64,000 bases of DNA from Agromyces sp. G08B096 (GTDB lineage Bacteria > Actinomycetota > Actinomycetes > Actinomycetales > Microbacteriaceae): positions 558,001-622,000 of the forward strand of contig NZ_CP158374.1 of assembly GCF_040267705.1 (NCBI RefSeq). Direction: 5' to 3'. Each line of letters begins with the position of its first letter. Within the stretch, counting starts at the first letter, position 1. Under the pieces are notes generated by a model. It had not been told where the DNA came from. It ran no database searches and saw only the letters and a list, made by a program, of their open reading frames with translations. A program made the translations under genes and the position numbers. Shown here piece after piece: positions 35,628 to 44,276 of the stretch.

Positions 35628-36410
35628 ATGGGCGGCCACACCGACGTCGACGGGCTCGACACGTGGATCGACGTGCGAGGGTCGGGCGAGCGCACGGTCG
35701 TGTTGCTGCACGGCGGCATGGGCAACAGCGACGACCTGCTCGACTCGATCGGTCCGAGACTGGAAGACCGGTTCCGGCTCGTCGCATTCGACCGGCGCGG
35801 GCACGGCCGCACGCGCGACACGGACGAGCCGTTCCACTACGACGACATGGCGACCCACACGATTGCGGTGCTCGAACGGCCGGAGATCGCGGCCGCCGCG
35901 ACCGGGGTCGACCTCGTCGGGTGGAGCGACGGCGCGATCGTCGCGATGCTCGTCGCCATCCGCCGTCCCGACCTCGTCGACCGGCTCGTGCTCATCGGGG
36001 GCAATTTCCACTACGACGGCGTGCACGAGCTCGACTCGAGCGGGGAGCCGGAGCAGAGCCCGCTGTACGAGGGCTACGCGGCCAGATCCCCCGACGGGCC
36101 GGACCACTACCGGGCCGTCGCCGAGAAGTGGATGACGCTCATCACCACCGAGCCCACCCTGACGACCGCCGACCTCGCCCGCATCGACCATCCCGCCCTC
36201 GTGCTCGCCGGCGACGACGACCTCGTGAAGCTCGCGCACACGGTCGAGCTCTTCGAGGCGCTTCCGGCCGGGCGGCTCTGCATCCTGCCCGGCACGTCGC
36301 ACCTCGTGCCGTTCGAACGGGCGGAGCTCGTGGCATCCGTCATCGCGGACTTCCTCGAGGGTCCCGCCGAGCCGGCGACGATGCTCCCGGTCCGCCGCCG
36401 GCCGGCCTGA
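35628..36410 (+). CDS. Alpha/beta hydrolase
   Basis: 260 residues, ATG at 35628 with GGGAAAGAG upstream, 14 bp after the DHFR-like gene. The oxyanion motif LLHGGMGNSDDL, nucleophile in LVGWSDGAIVA (Ser in GWSDG), Asp in LAGDDDLV and His in PGTSHLVPFE are present. It is in the general esterase/peroxidase-like group and its substrate is unknown. It ends 9 bp from the convergent manganese catalase gene. Confidence 0.85.
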   Translation: MGGHTDVDGLDTWIDVRGSGERTVVLLHGGMGNSDDLLDSIGPRLEDRFRLVAFDRRGHGRTRDTDEPFHYDDMATHTIAVLERPEIAAAATGVDLVGWSDGAIVAMLVAIRRPDLVDRLVLIGGNFHYDGVHELDSSGEPEQSPLYEGYAARSPDGPDHYRAVAEKWMTLITTEPTLTTADLARIDHPALVLAGDDDLVKLAHTVELFEALPAGRLCILPGTSHLVPFERAELVASVIADFLEGPAEPATMLPVRRRPA

Positions 36411-36419
36411 CCCCCCGCG

Positions 36420-37301
36420 CTACTCCTTGTGCAGCGCGTCCTGCACGGTTCCGGCGGCCTTCTCGGCGAGGTTCGGCAGCTCGGTGGTGCCGTAGAACCG
36501 CGAGTCCGGATGCGTCACCGGCGGCATCGGCGCGGTCGTCGTCGGGCCCTCGTGGTAGGTGAACTCGCCCTTCCCGTCCGGCGTCGGCCCGCTCGCCCAG
36601 CTGCCCTCCGCGGCAGCCTCGCCGTCGCTGAAGTTCAGGTACTGGTACGAGACCTCGCGCTGCTCCTTCCCGAGCGGGAAATTGCTCGGCACCGGCAGAT
36701 CCTCGGCGCCCTCCTCGCGGAGCTCCGCCGCCGCGCGGATCCACTGGTTCTGGTGCATCGTGTCGCGGGCGAGCAGGAAGGAGAGCAGATCGCGCACGCC
36801 CGAGTCATCCGTCATGTGGTAGAGCCGCGCCACCTGCACGCGGCCCTGCATCTCCGCGTTCGCGTTCGCCGTGAAGTCGGCGAGCAGGTTGCCGCTCGCC
36901 GTGATGTAGCTGCCCTGCCACGGGTTGCCGTTGCTGTCGACCGCCCGCGCGCCGGCACCGGCGACGATGGCGTGCTGCACATCGGTGCCGCCGACGATCG
37001 CGGCGACCGTCGGATCGTCCTGCACCGCATCCTCGGTGATGCCGAGCGGCGCCTTCTCCAGCAGCTGCGCGATCATGATCGCCAGCATCTCGACGTGGCC
37101 CATCTCCTCGGCGCCGATGCCGAAGACCAGGTCGCGATACTTGCCCGGAATGTGCATGTTCCAGGCCTGGAACTGGTACTGCAGGGCGACGGTGATCTCA
37201 CCGTACTGACCCCCGAGCACCTCCTGGAGCTTTCGCGCATAGACCCCATCCGGCGCCTCCGGCGTCGCAGCGAACTGCAGCTCCTGTCGGTGGAAGAACA
37301 T
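36420..37301 (-). CDS. Manganese catalase
   Basis: 293 residues from the ATG at 37301 (GAGGAAAG upstream); an upstream in-frame ATG at 37328 lacks a site. It has the four-helix ferritin-like core with LQEVLGGQYGEITVALQYQF (first Glu ligand), FGIGAEEMGHVEMLAIMIAQ (Glu/His ligands) and FLLARDTMHQNQWI (further ligands). It disproportionates hydrogen peroxide without heme in the cytoplasm. The Ala/Gly/Pro-rich tail after about residue 230 is the usual lid region. It is probably a stress gene with its own promoter in the 180-bp gap to the next small gene. Confidence 0.93.
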   Translation of the reverse strand: MFFHRQELQFAATPEAPDGVYARKLQEVLGGQYGEITVALQYQFQAWNMHIPGKYRDLVFGIGAEEMGHVEMLAIMIAQLLEKAPLGITEDAVQDDPTVAAIVGGTDVQHAIVAGAGARAVDSNGNPWQGSYITASGNLLADFTANANAEMQGRVQVARLYHMTDDSGVRDLLSFLLARDTMHQNQWIRAAAELREEGAEDLPVPSNFPLGKEQREVSYQYLNFSDGEAAAEGSWASGPTPDGKGEFTYHEGPTTTAPMPPVTHPDSRFYGTTELPNLAEKAAGTVQDALHKE

Positions 37302-37480
37302 TCGACTTTCCTCGATCCCCCGCCGCACCGGCTCGGGTGGACCGAGCTGGCCCGCCGGCGACGGTCGGGCAAGTCAACGCCGTCGCAGCGGATCCGGCAC
37401 GGGGGTATCGGTGGGGCGATGCGGGTGCGACAATGCGGGCGCGGCCTGGGCGGGCCAGCGGTCGCGCCGGCCGGGCCGGC

Positions 37481-37696
37481 TCAGCGGTCGTCCGCGTCGC
37501 CGGCGTCCTCCGGCAGCCGGCTCGGCTCGCCGCCGATGCCGACGCCCTCCCCGTCGGGGGCATCGGCGCGGCCGCTCGCGGCCTCGGAGTGCGCGGCGAT
37601 CTCCTCCTCGTCGAGCTGGGTCATGGGCAGGTTCGCCCGGTCTTCCTCGTCGCGGTTGTCGGACGGGTTGGCGGCGTTCGTGGAGGTGTCGGTCAT
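37481..37696 (-). CDS. Small acidic disordered protein
   Basis: 71 residues from the ATG at 37696, which has GGAAGGGAG upstream; the longer in-frame ATG lacks one. Rich in Asp, Glu, Ser and Gly with no membrane segment and no predicted fold (NPSDNRDEEDRANLPMTQLD). Similar in style to the protein at 61913-62134. Function unknown; it lies beside the manganese catalase, so a stress role is only a guess. Confidence 0.7.
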   Translation of the reverse strand: MTDTSTNAANPSDNRDEEDRANLPMTQLDEEEIAAHSEAASGRADAPDGEGVGIGGEPSRLPEDAGDADDR

Positions 37697-37832
37697 GGTG
37701 TGCTCCCTTCCGTCTGCCACGCTCTCACCGCTGCGCGCGGCCCGGGAGGCGGTTGACACGGCGCGGCCCGGCGTACGGGGGGCGCCCGCTGGCCGGCGAA
37801 CGTGACCATTCGGTACGCGAGGTCGGCGCCTC

Positions 37833-37893
37833 GGTGATCACGGGACGGTCTCGGATGATCACCACCCGGTCCGGCGGTCGGCGCGGATAGCAT
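37833..37893 (+). promoter_or_regulatory. Inverted repeat and -10 upstream of the secreted modular protein
   Basis: GGTGATCA (37833-37840) and TGATCACC (37856-37863) are perfect inverted arms with a 15-bp spacer. They lie 24 bp before a -10-like TAGCAT (37888-37893) and 67 bp before the start of the gene at 37930. The spacing suits a dimeric regulator such as the DeoR protein encoded two genes downstream; this is inference. Confidence 0.45.
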
Positions 37894-37929
37894 CCCGCTC
37901 AGTCCACGATGACGTGACGGGAGTACTCG

Positions 37930-40326
37930 ATGATGAGCACACGCAGCGGCCGCGCGGCCGCCTGGTCGGCCGTGGCGGCGATCGCCACCGCGGCACTGCT
38001 GGCGACGGGGCTCGCGCCGGCCGCGGCGGCCGAGACGACGGGCCCGGACGCGACGGCCGCGGCAGGCCTCGTCCCGCTGCCCGGCACCGACACGTTCGAC
38101 GGCACGAGCCTCGACACGTCGAAGTGGCAGCGCGTGCGCCCAGACGACGCCGCGCTGAAGGTCGCCGATGGCGCACTCACGCTCACCGCACTGCCCGGCG
38201 ACCTCTACGGCGGCACGAACACCGCGAAGAACGTGCTGCTGCAGGAAGCGCCGGGCTGGGGGAGCTGGGAGGCCTCGACGACGATCGACTTCGCGCCGAG
38301 CGCGTGCTGCCAGCAGGCCGGTCTCATCCTGTACACCGACGACGCCAACTACGCCTCGCTCGCCTTCTCCGGCCGCGCGAACGGATTGGGCCGGCTCTTC
38401 TTCCTCCGCGAGGTGGCCGGTGCTCCGACGGTGCCCTCGCCGATCGACCGTCCGATCGCGCAGTGGCCGACGCGGTTCTCACTGAAGCTCGTGAGCGACG
38501 GCCAGCAGATCACGGCGCACTACTCGGCGGACGGCGTCGCCTGGACGCCCGTCGGCACGCCGGTCGCCACCGGGCAGTTCGTGAAGGTCGGCCTGTTCGC
38601 CATGGCCGGCACGGCGGGCGCCCCGGCCATTCCGGCGCGGTTCGAGGAGTTCACCCTCCTGCACGACGGCACCCCGCCCCCGCCGCCGCCGCAGCCCGAC
38701 GCCGCCGTCGTGCCGATCGACTGGCGTGCGCTCGGGGACTCGCAGCTCTCGGGTGCCGACGCGATCGTCGGCGAGGTGCTCCGCAACTCGAACGAGTACG
38801 CGCTCACCACCTGGTGGAAGAACAAGTTCGGGTCACAGGCATCCGGATATCTGAACTTCGGAGGCACGGGTGAACACCAGATCCGTCCGGCCGCAGCCGA
38901 GGCGACGGCCCTCGCCACCGCGCTCGTCACGGGGACGTACGACGCAGCCGTCACCGGCGTGCCCGAGGCGGAGGCGCGCGCCAAGGCGGTGCGCCTCATC
39001 GGGTCGCTCGCGAAGGCGCACTACGCCAACACGCGCGGCGGCTGGAGCGGGTCGACGTCGTGGCAGGGTGCGCTCTGGGCGGCCCTCGCCGGCCAGGCGG
39101 GGTGGCTGCTGTGGGACGACCTGAGCGTCGAGGACCAGCGTCTCGTCGGGCTGATGGTCGAGACCGAGGCGGACCGGTTCATCGACTACCGGGTGCCCTA
39201 CTGGACGGCCGCCGACGGCACCGTCGTGTCGCCGGGCGATACGAAGGCCGAGGAGAACTCGTGGAACTCCATGCTGTTGCAGGTGGCGACGGCGATGTTC
39301 CCCGAGCACCCGCGCCACGACGCCTGGATGACCAAGAACGTGGAGCTGCTGCTGTCGGCGCACGCGAAGCCGAGCGACGTGCAGGATGCCACGCCGATCA
39401 ACGGTCGCCCATTGGCCGACTGGATCGATGGCTGGAACGTCGAGGAGGACGGGCGCGCGTACAACCACGACCTGCTGCATCCCGACTACATGGCGACGAT
39501 GGTGCAGCAGCTGTATGCCGGCACCACCTCGACGCTCGCCGGCCGACCGACGCCCGCGGCCGCCCTGCACAACATGGAGCTGCTGTACGGCAACTTCGTC
39601 GATCACGACTACCCGTCGCCGCCGTACGTCTCCCCGGGCGGGACGATCTACCTCGAGGGGTCGGGGTCGGTGTACTACCCCGAGGGCACCGACTGGGGGA
39701 AGTCGCGCCGGCTGCAGTTCGTCGCGGTCGACGCCATCTCGGCGGCGTTCGGCGTGGACCAGGCGGCGAGCCGCGACGGCCGCTACTGGCTCGAGCTGCA
39801 CGGCGGGGATGCGCTGGCGATGCAGGCGCGCTCGACCGATGGCCGCACCTATCTCGCCTCAGATGACGACACGTACAACGGTCGCGAGGAGTGGGTCGCG
39901 ATGCACGCGGCGTGGTCGGTGCTGTCGCTCTGGGCAGTGCAGAACGGGAGCTTCCGGGTGTCGGATGCCCCGGCGGAAGCCCTCGACGACGTCGTCGCAC
40001 CCGTGATCGAGGCGTCCGTCGACGGCAGGCCGGGGCCGGCGGGCTCGGTCCGGTCTCCGGCGCGGCTCGTGCTCGACGTGACGGATGACGCGGCGGGCGT
40101 GGCATCCGTGGAGTTCCGCACGCAACGCGGGGACTGGACCGCGTACACCGAGCCGGTGCTGCTGCGGCCGGGCGTCTGGGATGTCGAGGTGCGCGCACTC
40201 GACGCGAACGGCAACGAGGCCGAGCGCACGCTCGACCGGATCCGCGTGATCGGCAAGGCCACCGGGCTGCCCGACCACGCCGCCGATGCCGGGTCTGCCG
40301 CATCCGAGGAGGTCGTGGAAGAGTAG
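37930..40326 (+). CDS. Secreted modular protein: ConA-like domain plus helical domain, probable carbohydrate-active
   Basis: 798 residues. A Sec signal peptide (about 1-35) is followed by a concanavalin-like domain of about 200 residues (DTFDGTSLDTSKWQRVRPDD, SAWTPVGTPVATGQFVKVGL), as in DUF1349 or GH43 C-terminal modules. A proline hinge (PPPPPPQPD) leads to a roughly 370-residue Trp/Tyr-rich helical domain (TTWWKNKFGSQASGYLNFGG, NSWNSMLLQVATAMFPEHPR), then an Ig-like C-terminus. I do not recognise the central domain; an (alpha/alpha)6 glycosidase or lyase is possible. The next gene is a DeoR regulator 17 bp away. Confidence 0.7.
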   Translation: MMSTRSGRAAAWSAVAAIATAALLATGLAPAAAAETTGPDATAAAGLVPLPGTDTFDGTSLDTSKWQRVRPDDAALKVADGALTLTALPGDLYGGTNTAKNVLLQEAPGWGSWEASTTIDFAPSACCQQAGLILYTDDANYASLAFSGRANGLGRLFFLREVAGAPTVPSPIDRPIAQWPTRFSLKLVSDGQQITAHYSADGVAWTPVGTPVATGQFVKVGLFAMAGTAGAPAIPARFEEFTLLHDGTPPPPPPQPDAAVVPIDWRALGDSQLSGADAIVGEVLRNSNEYALTTWWKNKFGSQASGYLNFGGTGEHQIRPAAAEATALATALVTGTYDAAVTGVPEAEARAKAVRLIGSLAKAHYANTRGGWSGSTSWQGALWAALAGQAGWLLWDDLSVEDQRLVGLMVETEADRFIDYRVPYWTAADGTVVSPGDTKAEENSWNSMLLQVATAMFPEHPRHDAWMTKNVELLLSAHAKPSDVQDATPINGRPLADWIDGWNVEEDGRAYNHDLLHPDYMATMVQQLYAGTTSTLAGRPTPAAALHNMELLYGNFVDHDYPSPPYVSPGGTIYLEGSGSVYYPEGTDWGKSRRLQFVAVDAISAAFGVDQAASRDGRYWLELHGGDALAMQARSTDGRTYLASDDDTYNGREEWVAMHAAWSVLSLWAVQNGSFRVSDAPAEALDDVVAPVIEASVDGRPGPAGSVRSPARLVLDVTDDAAGVASVEFRTQRGDWTAYTEPVLLRPGVWDVEVRALDANGNEAERTLDRIRVIGKATGLPDHAADAGSAASEEVVEE

Positions 40327-40343
40327 GGACGAGCGAGGGGGCG

Positions 40344-41162
40344 GTGTCGGTGACGAAGGCGGAGCGCCAGCAGCGGATCGTCGAGGTGGTGCAGCGTCGC
40401 GGTGAAGCCCGGCTCGCCGATCTCGAGAGCGACGTCGCCGCGTCCGCCGTCACCCTGCGTCGTGACCTGCGAGAGCTCGCCGCGCACGGGCGGATCTCAT
40501 ACGCGCGGGGCGTGGCCCGGGTCCGCACCCGGCACACGCTCGAGCCGAGCTTCCATGAGAAATCGCAGGTCGCGATGCGGGAGAAGGCGCTCATCGCCCG
40601 CGCGGCCGCCGATCTCGTGCTCGACGGCGACGCGGTGATCATCGGCGCCGGCACCACGACCCTCGAGTTCGCCGCACGACTCGCCGGCAAGAGCATCCAG
40701 GTGTGGACCAACTCCATCCTGGTGGCGGAGGCGCTCGCCGACGCCGAACGGGTGGACGTGCACCTCGCGGGCGGCGAGGTCCGCGGGCACACGCGGGCGC
40801 TCGTCGGCTCGCGCGCCGAACGGTTCTTCGCCGGGCTACGGGCGCCGTTCGCGTTCCTGTCGGGCAACGGGTTCACCGTCGAGCGCGGACTCACGACGCC
40901 GAACGCCCGCGTCGCAGAGGTCGACCGTGCGATGGCCGCCTCGGCGGCCGAGGTCGTCGCGCTGGTCGACCACACGAAGATGGGCGCCGACTCGCTCATC
41001 ACGACGGTGCCGACGGCCCACCTGTCGCGCATCATCACCGACGACGGCGCCAGCCAGGCGCTCGTGGAGCGCGGCCGGCGGGCCGGGCTCGTCGTAGACG
41101 TCGTGGGCGCGCCGGAGCGGCGGAGGGAGCCGGCCCGCGAGGGCGCCGCCCGGCGCGAGTAG
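40344..41162 (+). CDS. DeoR-family transcriptional regulator
   Basis: 272 residues from a GTG. The HTH region is LADLESDVAASAVTLRRDLR, with the sensor domain GDAVIIGAGTTTLEFAARLA and VALVDHTKMGADSLITTVPT. It lies 17 bp after the secreted modular protein and is probably co-transcribed; the inverted repeat at 37833 is a candidate target. The C-terminal 20 residues are Arg/Ala-rich. Confidence 0.88.
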   Translation: MSVTKAERQQRIVEVVQRRGEARLADLESDVAASAVTLRRDLRELAAHGRISYARGVARVRTRHTLEPSFHEKSQVAMREKALIARAAADLVLDGDAVIIGAGTTTLEFAARLAGKSIQVWTNSILVAEALADAERVDVHLAGGEVRGHTRALVGSRAERFFAGLRAPFAFLSGNGFTVERGLTTPNARVAEVDRAMAASAAEVVALVDHTKMGADSLITTVPTAHLSRIITDDGASQALVERGRRAGLVVDVVGAPERRREPAREGAARRE

Positions 41163-41171
41163 GCTCACCGC

Positions 41172-41873
41172 GTGGATGCCGAGCGGAGCAATGCCGTGGT
41201 CGTCGACTTCCCGCTCCGCGGCGAGGGGTGGATGGCGGTCACCACTCCCGCCCATCGCGTACCGAGCCACGGCACCGACCTGCTCGGGCAGCGGTACGCG
41301 TACGACTTCGTGAAGGTCGACGCGCGGCGCGGCGTGCACGAGCATCCGACGAGCTCGTTGCGCCGGACGACGATCGGCGTGCGGGCGCAGGACTGCTACG
41401 CGTGGGGGCAGCCGGTGCACGCGCCGTTCGACGCCGAGGTCGTCGTCGCGAGCGACGGCATGGCGGAGCGCACGTGGGTGCAGCCGTTCGCGGAGGTCGC
41501 GCGCTCCATCCGCGTCGCTGCGACCTTCACGCCAGAGAAGCTGCCGTCGATCCTGGGCAACCATGTGGTGCTGCGGGCGACGGATGCCACGCGCCCGAGC
41601 CTCTTCGCCGGCCTCGTGCACCTCGCGCCGGGGTCGGTGCAGGTGGCGCCGGGCCAGCGGGTGGCTGCAGGCGAGGTACTCGGCCGGGTCGGTCACACCG
41701 GCAACTCCACCTCGCCGCACCTGCACTTCCAGCTGATGGATGCCGCCGACCCGCTCGTGGCCCGCGGCATCCCCTGCGCGTTCCGCGCGTACGAGGTGGA
41801 GCGGGACGGTGTGTGGACGCCGGTGCGTTCGGGCGTCCCCGGGCGCCGGGAGCGCATCCGCTCGGTGGGCTGA
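41172..41873 (+). CDS. M23-family (lysostaphin-like) metallopeptidase domain protein
   Basis: 233 residues from a GTG. The zinc-site pattern is visible as HGTDLLGQRYAYDF (His and Asp) and SPHLHFQLMD (two His), with GRVGHTGNSTSPH between. No signal peptide or membrane segment is present, which is unusual for a cell-wall hydrolase, so it may act inside the cell or leave by another route. TAGGCT overlaps the stop codon of the DeoR gene and the GTG follows six bases later, so the mRNA is likely leaderless. Confidence 0.8.
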   Translation: MDAERSNAVVVDFPLRGEGWMAVTTPAHRVPSHGTDLLGQRYAYDFVKVDARRGVHEHPTSSLRRTTIGVRAQDCYAWGQPVHAPFDAEVVVASDGMAERTWVQPFAEVARSIRVAATFTPEKLPSILGNHVVLRATDATRPSLFAGLVHLAPGSVQVAPGQRVAAGEVLGRVGHTGNSTSPHLHFQLMDAADPLVARGIPCAFRAYEVERDGVWTPVRSGVPGRRERIRSVG

Positions 41874-41992
41874 CGCCCTGCCTAGCACCGGCGACGGGGT
41901 GCGGCAACTCCCTGGCCGGCGACGGGCCGCGCTCGCAGACTGGCCGGACCACTCGGGCCGCGATCCGGCCCGGCGACGGACGGGGGACCGGC

Positions 41993-42514
41993 ATGGCGGG
42001 CGAGGCATCCGCACGATCAGCGGCGACGGGAGCCGGCGAGGCATCCGCACGCGACGAGCCGTCCGCACGCGACGAGGCCTCCGGTCGCAATCTGCTCGCG
42101 GGCCTGCTGCTCGGTGTCGGCATCGCCGCGTTCGTCGACGAGGTCGTGTTCCACCAGCTGCTGCACTGGCACCACTTCTACGACCGCTCGACGCCGGAGA
42201 TCGGTCTCGTGTCCGACGGACTCTTCCACGCGTTCGGCTGGTTCGCGTCGATCGGCTCGATGTTCCTGCTGGCCGACCTCGCGCGCCGGCATGCCGTGTG
42301 GTGGCCCCGCTGGTGGGCCGGGTTGCTGCTCGGCGCGGGCGGCTTCCAGCTGTACGACGGCATCGTGCATCACAAGCTGCTCGAGCTGCACCAGATCCGG
42401 TACGACGTCGACCTCCTGCCCTACGACCTGACCTGGAACCTCATCGCGATCGCGCTCGTCGCCGCGGGCGTGGTGCTCACGGTTCGCACGAGGCGGCGGA
42501 GCGCGGATGCCTGA
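41993..42514 (+). CDS. DUF2243 membrane protein
   Basis: 173 residues with an Ala/Ser/Asp-rich tail of about 30 residues and four membrane segments. It carries the family signatures FVDEVVFHQLLHWHHFYD and FQLYDGIVHHKLLELHQIRY. The many His suggest copper or heme handling. It overlaps the next gene (CtaG-type) by eight bases, a common pairing, so a role in cytochrome oxidase assembly is inferred from context. Confidence 0.85.
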   Translation: MAGEASARSAATGAGEASARDEPSARDEASGRNLLAGLLLGVGIAAFVDEVVFHQLLHWHHFYDRSTPEIGLVSDGLFHAFGWFASIGSMFLLADLARRHAVWWPRWWAGLLLGAGGFQLYDGIVHHKLLELHQIRYDVDLLPYDLTWNLIAIALVAAGVVLTVRTRRRSADA

Positions 42515-43292
42515 GCACCACGCAAGCGGGCTGCCGGCCGACTGGATCGGCATCGCCCTCGCGGCCGCCGCGATCGGATGCTACGTCGCCGCGGTGCACC
42601 GCACGCGCCGGCGTCTGCCATGGCCGTGGCGCCGGGTCGCCTGCTGGGTCGCCGGCGTCGCCGCGGTCACCGCGGCAGTGGTCGGCCCGCTCGCGGATGC
42701 CGCGCATCAGAGCTTCCCGGCGCACATGGCCGCGCACCTGCTGATCGGCATGCTCGCGCCCCTGCTCCTCGTGCTCGCGGCGCCGGTCACCCTCGCGCTC
42801 CGCGCGCTCGCGGTGGTACCGGCGCGCCGCCTGTCCGCGCTGCTGCGCTCACTGCCGGTGCGGTTCCTCACGCATCCGATCACCGCGGGCGCGATCAACG
42901 CGGGCGGGCTGTGGCTGCTGTACACGACGGACGTGTTCGCGCGGATGCACGACGAGCCGCTGCTCGCCGCCGCCGTGAACGTGCACCTGCTCCTGGCGGG
43001 CTACCTCTTCACGGCGTCGATGATCGGCCTCGATCCCGACCCGCATCGCGCGTCGTTCGCGCTGCGCGCCGGCGTGCTGCTCGTCGTGTTCGCCGCGCAC
43101 GGCGTGCTCGCGAAGTGGCTCGTCGGTCATCCTCCCGCCGGGGTTCCGATGGCGGAGGCCGAGGCGGGAGGCATCCTGATGTACTACGGCGGCGACGTGA
43201 TCGACGCCGTGATCATCGCCGTGCTCTGCGCGCAGTGGTACCGAGCGACGCGGCCGCGCGGGGTGCCGGCAGCGATCACCCGATCCGCGTGA
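42507..43292 (+). CDS. Cytochrome c oxidase assembly protein, CtaG (caa3) type
   Basis: 261 residues with about seven membrane segments and the family motifs SFPAHMAAHLLIGMLAPLLL, RFLTHPITAGAINAGGLWL and GGILMYYGGDVIDAVIIAVL. In Bacillus CtaG is needed for copper centre formation in caa3 oxidase. It is translationally coupled to the DUF2243 gene and overlaps the convergent gene at 43276 by 17 bp. Confidence 0.87.
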   Translation: MPEHHASGLPADWIGIALAAAAIGCYVAAVHRTRRRLPWPWRRVACWVAGVAAVTAAVVGPLADAAHQSFPAHMAAHLLIGMLAPLLLVLAAPVTLALRALAVVPARRLSALLRSLPVRFLTHPITAGAINAGGLWLLYTTDVFARMHDEPLLAAAVNVHLLLAGYLFTASMIGLDPDPHRASFALRAGVLLVVFAAHGVLAKWLVGHPPAGVPMAEAEAGGILMYYGGDVIDAVIIAVLCAQWYRATRPRGVPAAITRSA

Positions 43293-44172
43293 GGCCGATG
43301 ATCGCCAGGCGCGACGTGTCCCCGCCGAGACAGGTCTGATAGAAGAGGTCGAATCCGGTCGGCAGATCCTCGGTCGTGTTGACGTACGCGTCGAGCACGG
43401 CGGCGATGCCCTCGCTGCGGTAGAGGCCGTACCCGGGGATCTCGATGATCGCGCCGGCCCAGGTCGGGAACTCCGAGCCGCCGCAGTGCCAGTGTTCGGC
43501 GAGTCCGGCGCCGCCGTACACGTCGAAGAACACGCTGCCCGCGCAGGCGTCGACTGCCGACTGGTCGCCCCAGCCGTAGACGTACTCCACGTGGTCGACG
43601 CCGGTTCCGCCGGCTGGGATGCCTCCGGCTCCGCCGCTCGGCCCGCTCCACGGGGAGTCGCCGTCCGATGCGGCGTCGTCCGCGGCGGCTTCGGCCGCGC
43701 GTGCCGCTTCCGCCGCGGCCGCCTCCGCGGCGAGGCGCTGCTGCTCGGCGTCGTACGCGGCGATCGCGGCGCGAAGCCGTGCCGCGATCTCGGCGAGCTC
43801 GCCGGCGGCCGCCCGCAGCTCGGTGGGCGAAGCATCCGTCGCGCGGAGGCGGGGGAGCGCGTTCGCGAGCTCTGAGGCATCGACCTTCGCGGATGCCTCC
43901 GCCACCGCGGCCTCCGCATCGGCGACCGCACTGCTGAGCGCATCCTCTGCCGCTCGCTGCACGGCCGCGACGCGGAACTCCGCGGCGTTCGCGTGGGTCT
44001 CGCGCTCGATCCGGGCGACAGCCGCCGATGCGGAGGAAGCGGATGCCTCGGCCGAGGCATCGACGCCGGCTGCTGCGGCGAACGACGCGGGGATGCCGAG
44101 GGTGAGGGCGGCGACCACGCCGCTCGTGGCGATGCGCAGTGTCAGCGTGTGGACGGAACCGGCTCGATCCAT
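43276..44172 (-). CDS. Secreted coiled-coil protein with a small Cys-containing C-terminal domain
   Basis: 298 residues from the ATG at 44172; longer in-frame starts reach into the divergent promoter. A signal peptide (about 1-35) is followed by an Ala/Glu-rich coiled coil (about 40-165), a Gly/Ser hinge and a globular C-terminus with DACAGS, EHWHCGGSEFPTWAG and LFYQTCLGG ending TSRLAIIGLTRIG. The His, then TC, then Arg spacing faintly recalls sortases, but I do not trust this. Not otherwise recognised. The C-terminal domain also recurs in actinobacterial exported proteins of unknown role. Confidence 0.65.
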   Translation of the reverse strand: MDRAGSVHTLTLRIATSGVVAALTLGIPASFAAAAGVDASAEASASSASAAVARIERETHANAAEFRVAAVQRAAEDALSSAVADAEAAVAEASAKVDASELANALPRLRATDASPTELRAAAGELAEIAARLRAAIAAYDAEQQRLAAEAAAAEAARAAEAAADDAASDGDSPWSGPSGGAGGIPAGGTGVDHVEYVYGWGDQSAVDACAGSVFFDVYGGAGLAEHWHCGGSEFPTWAGAIIEIPGYGLYRSEGIAAVLDAYVNTTEDLPTGFDLFYQTCLGGDTSRLAIIGLTRIG

Positions 44173-44239
44173 ATCTGATACGTGCGCGGCGGCTCGGTGC
44201 GATGCGGACGCAGGAGGTTCGGAATACGCCTGGGAACCC

Positions 44240-44269
44240 CTTGACAACAAATATTGTCAAGCGTAGCGT
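44240..44269 (+). promoter_or_regulatory. Promoter and operator of the ArsR-type regulator
   Basis: CTTGACAA and TTGTCAAG are perfect 8-bp inverted arms around CAAATA (44240-44261), overlapping a consensus -35 TTGACA (44241-44246). The -10 TAGCGT follows at 44264-44269 after 17 bp, and the ATG is 7 bp later, so the transcript is leaderless. A site on the -35 fits self-repression by the regulator encoded next. Confidence 0.72.
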
Positions 44270-44276
44270 GTGGCGC

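Noticed and set aside
43480..43900. Sortase assignment for the C-terminus of the coiled-coil protein
   Set aside because: Only loose spacing of His, TC and Arg; overall length and strand pattern do not fit.
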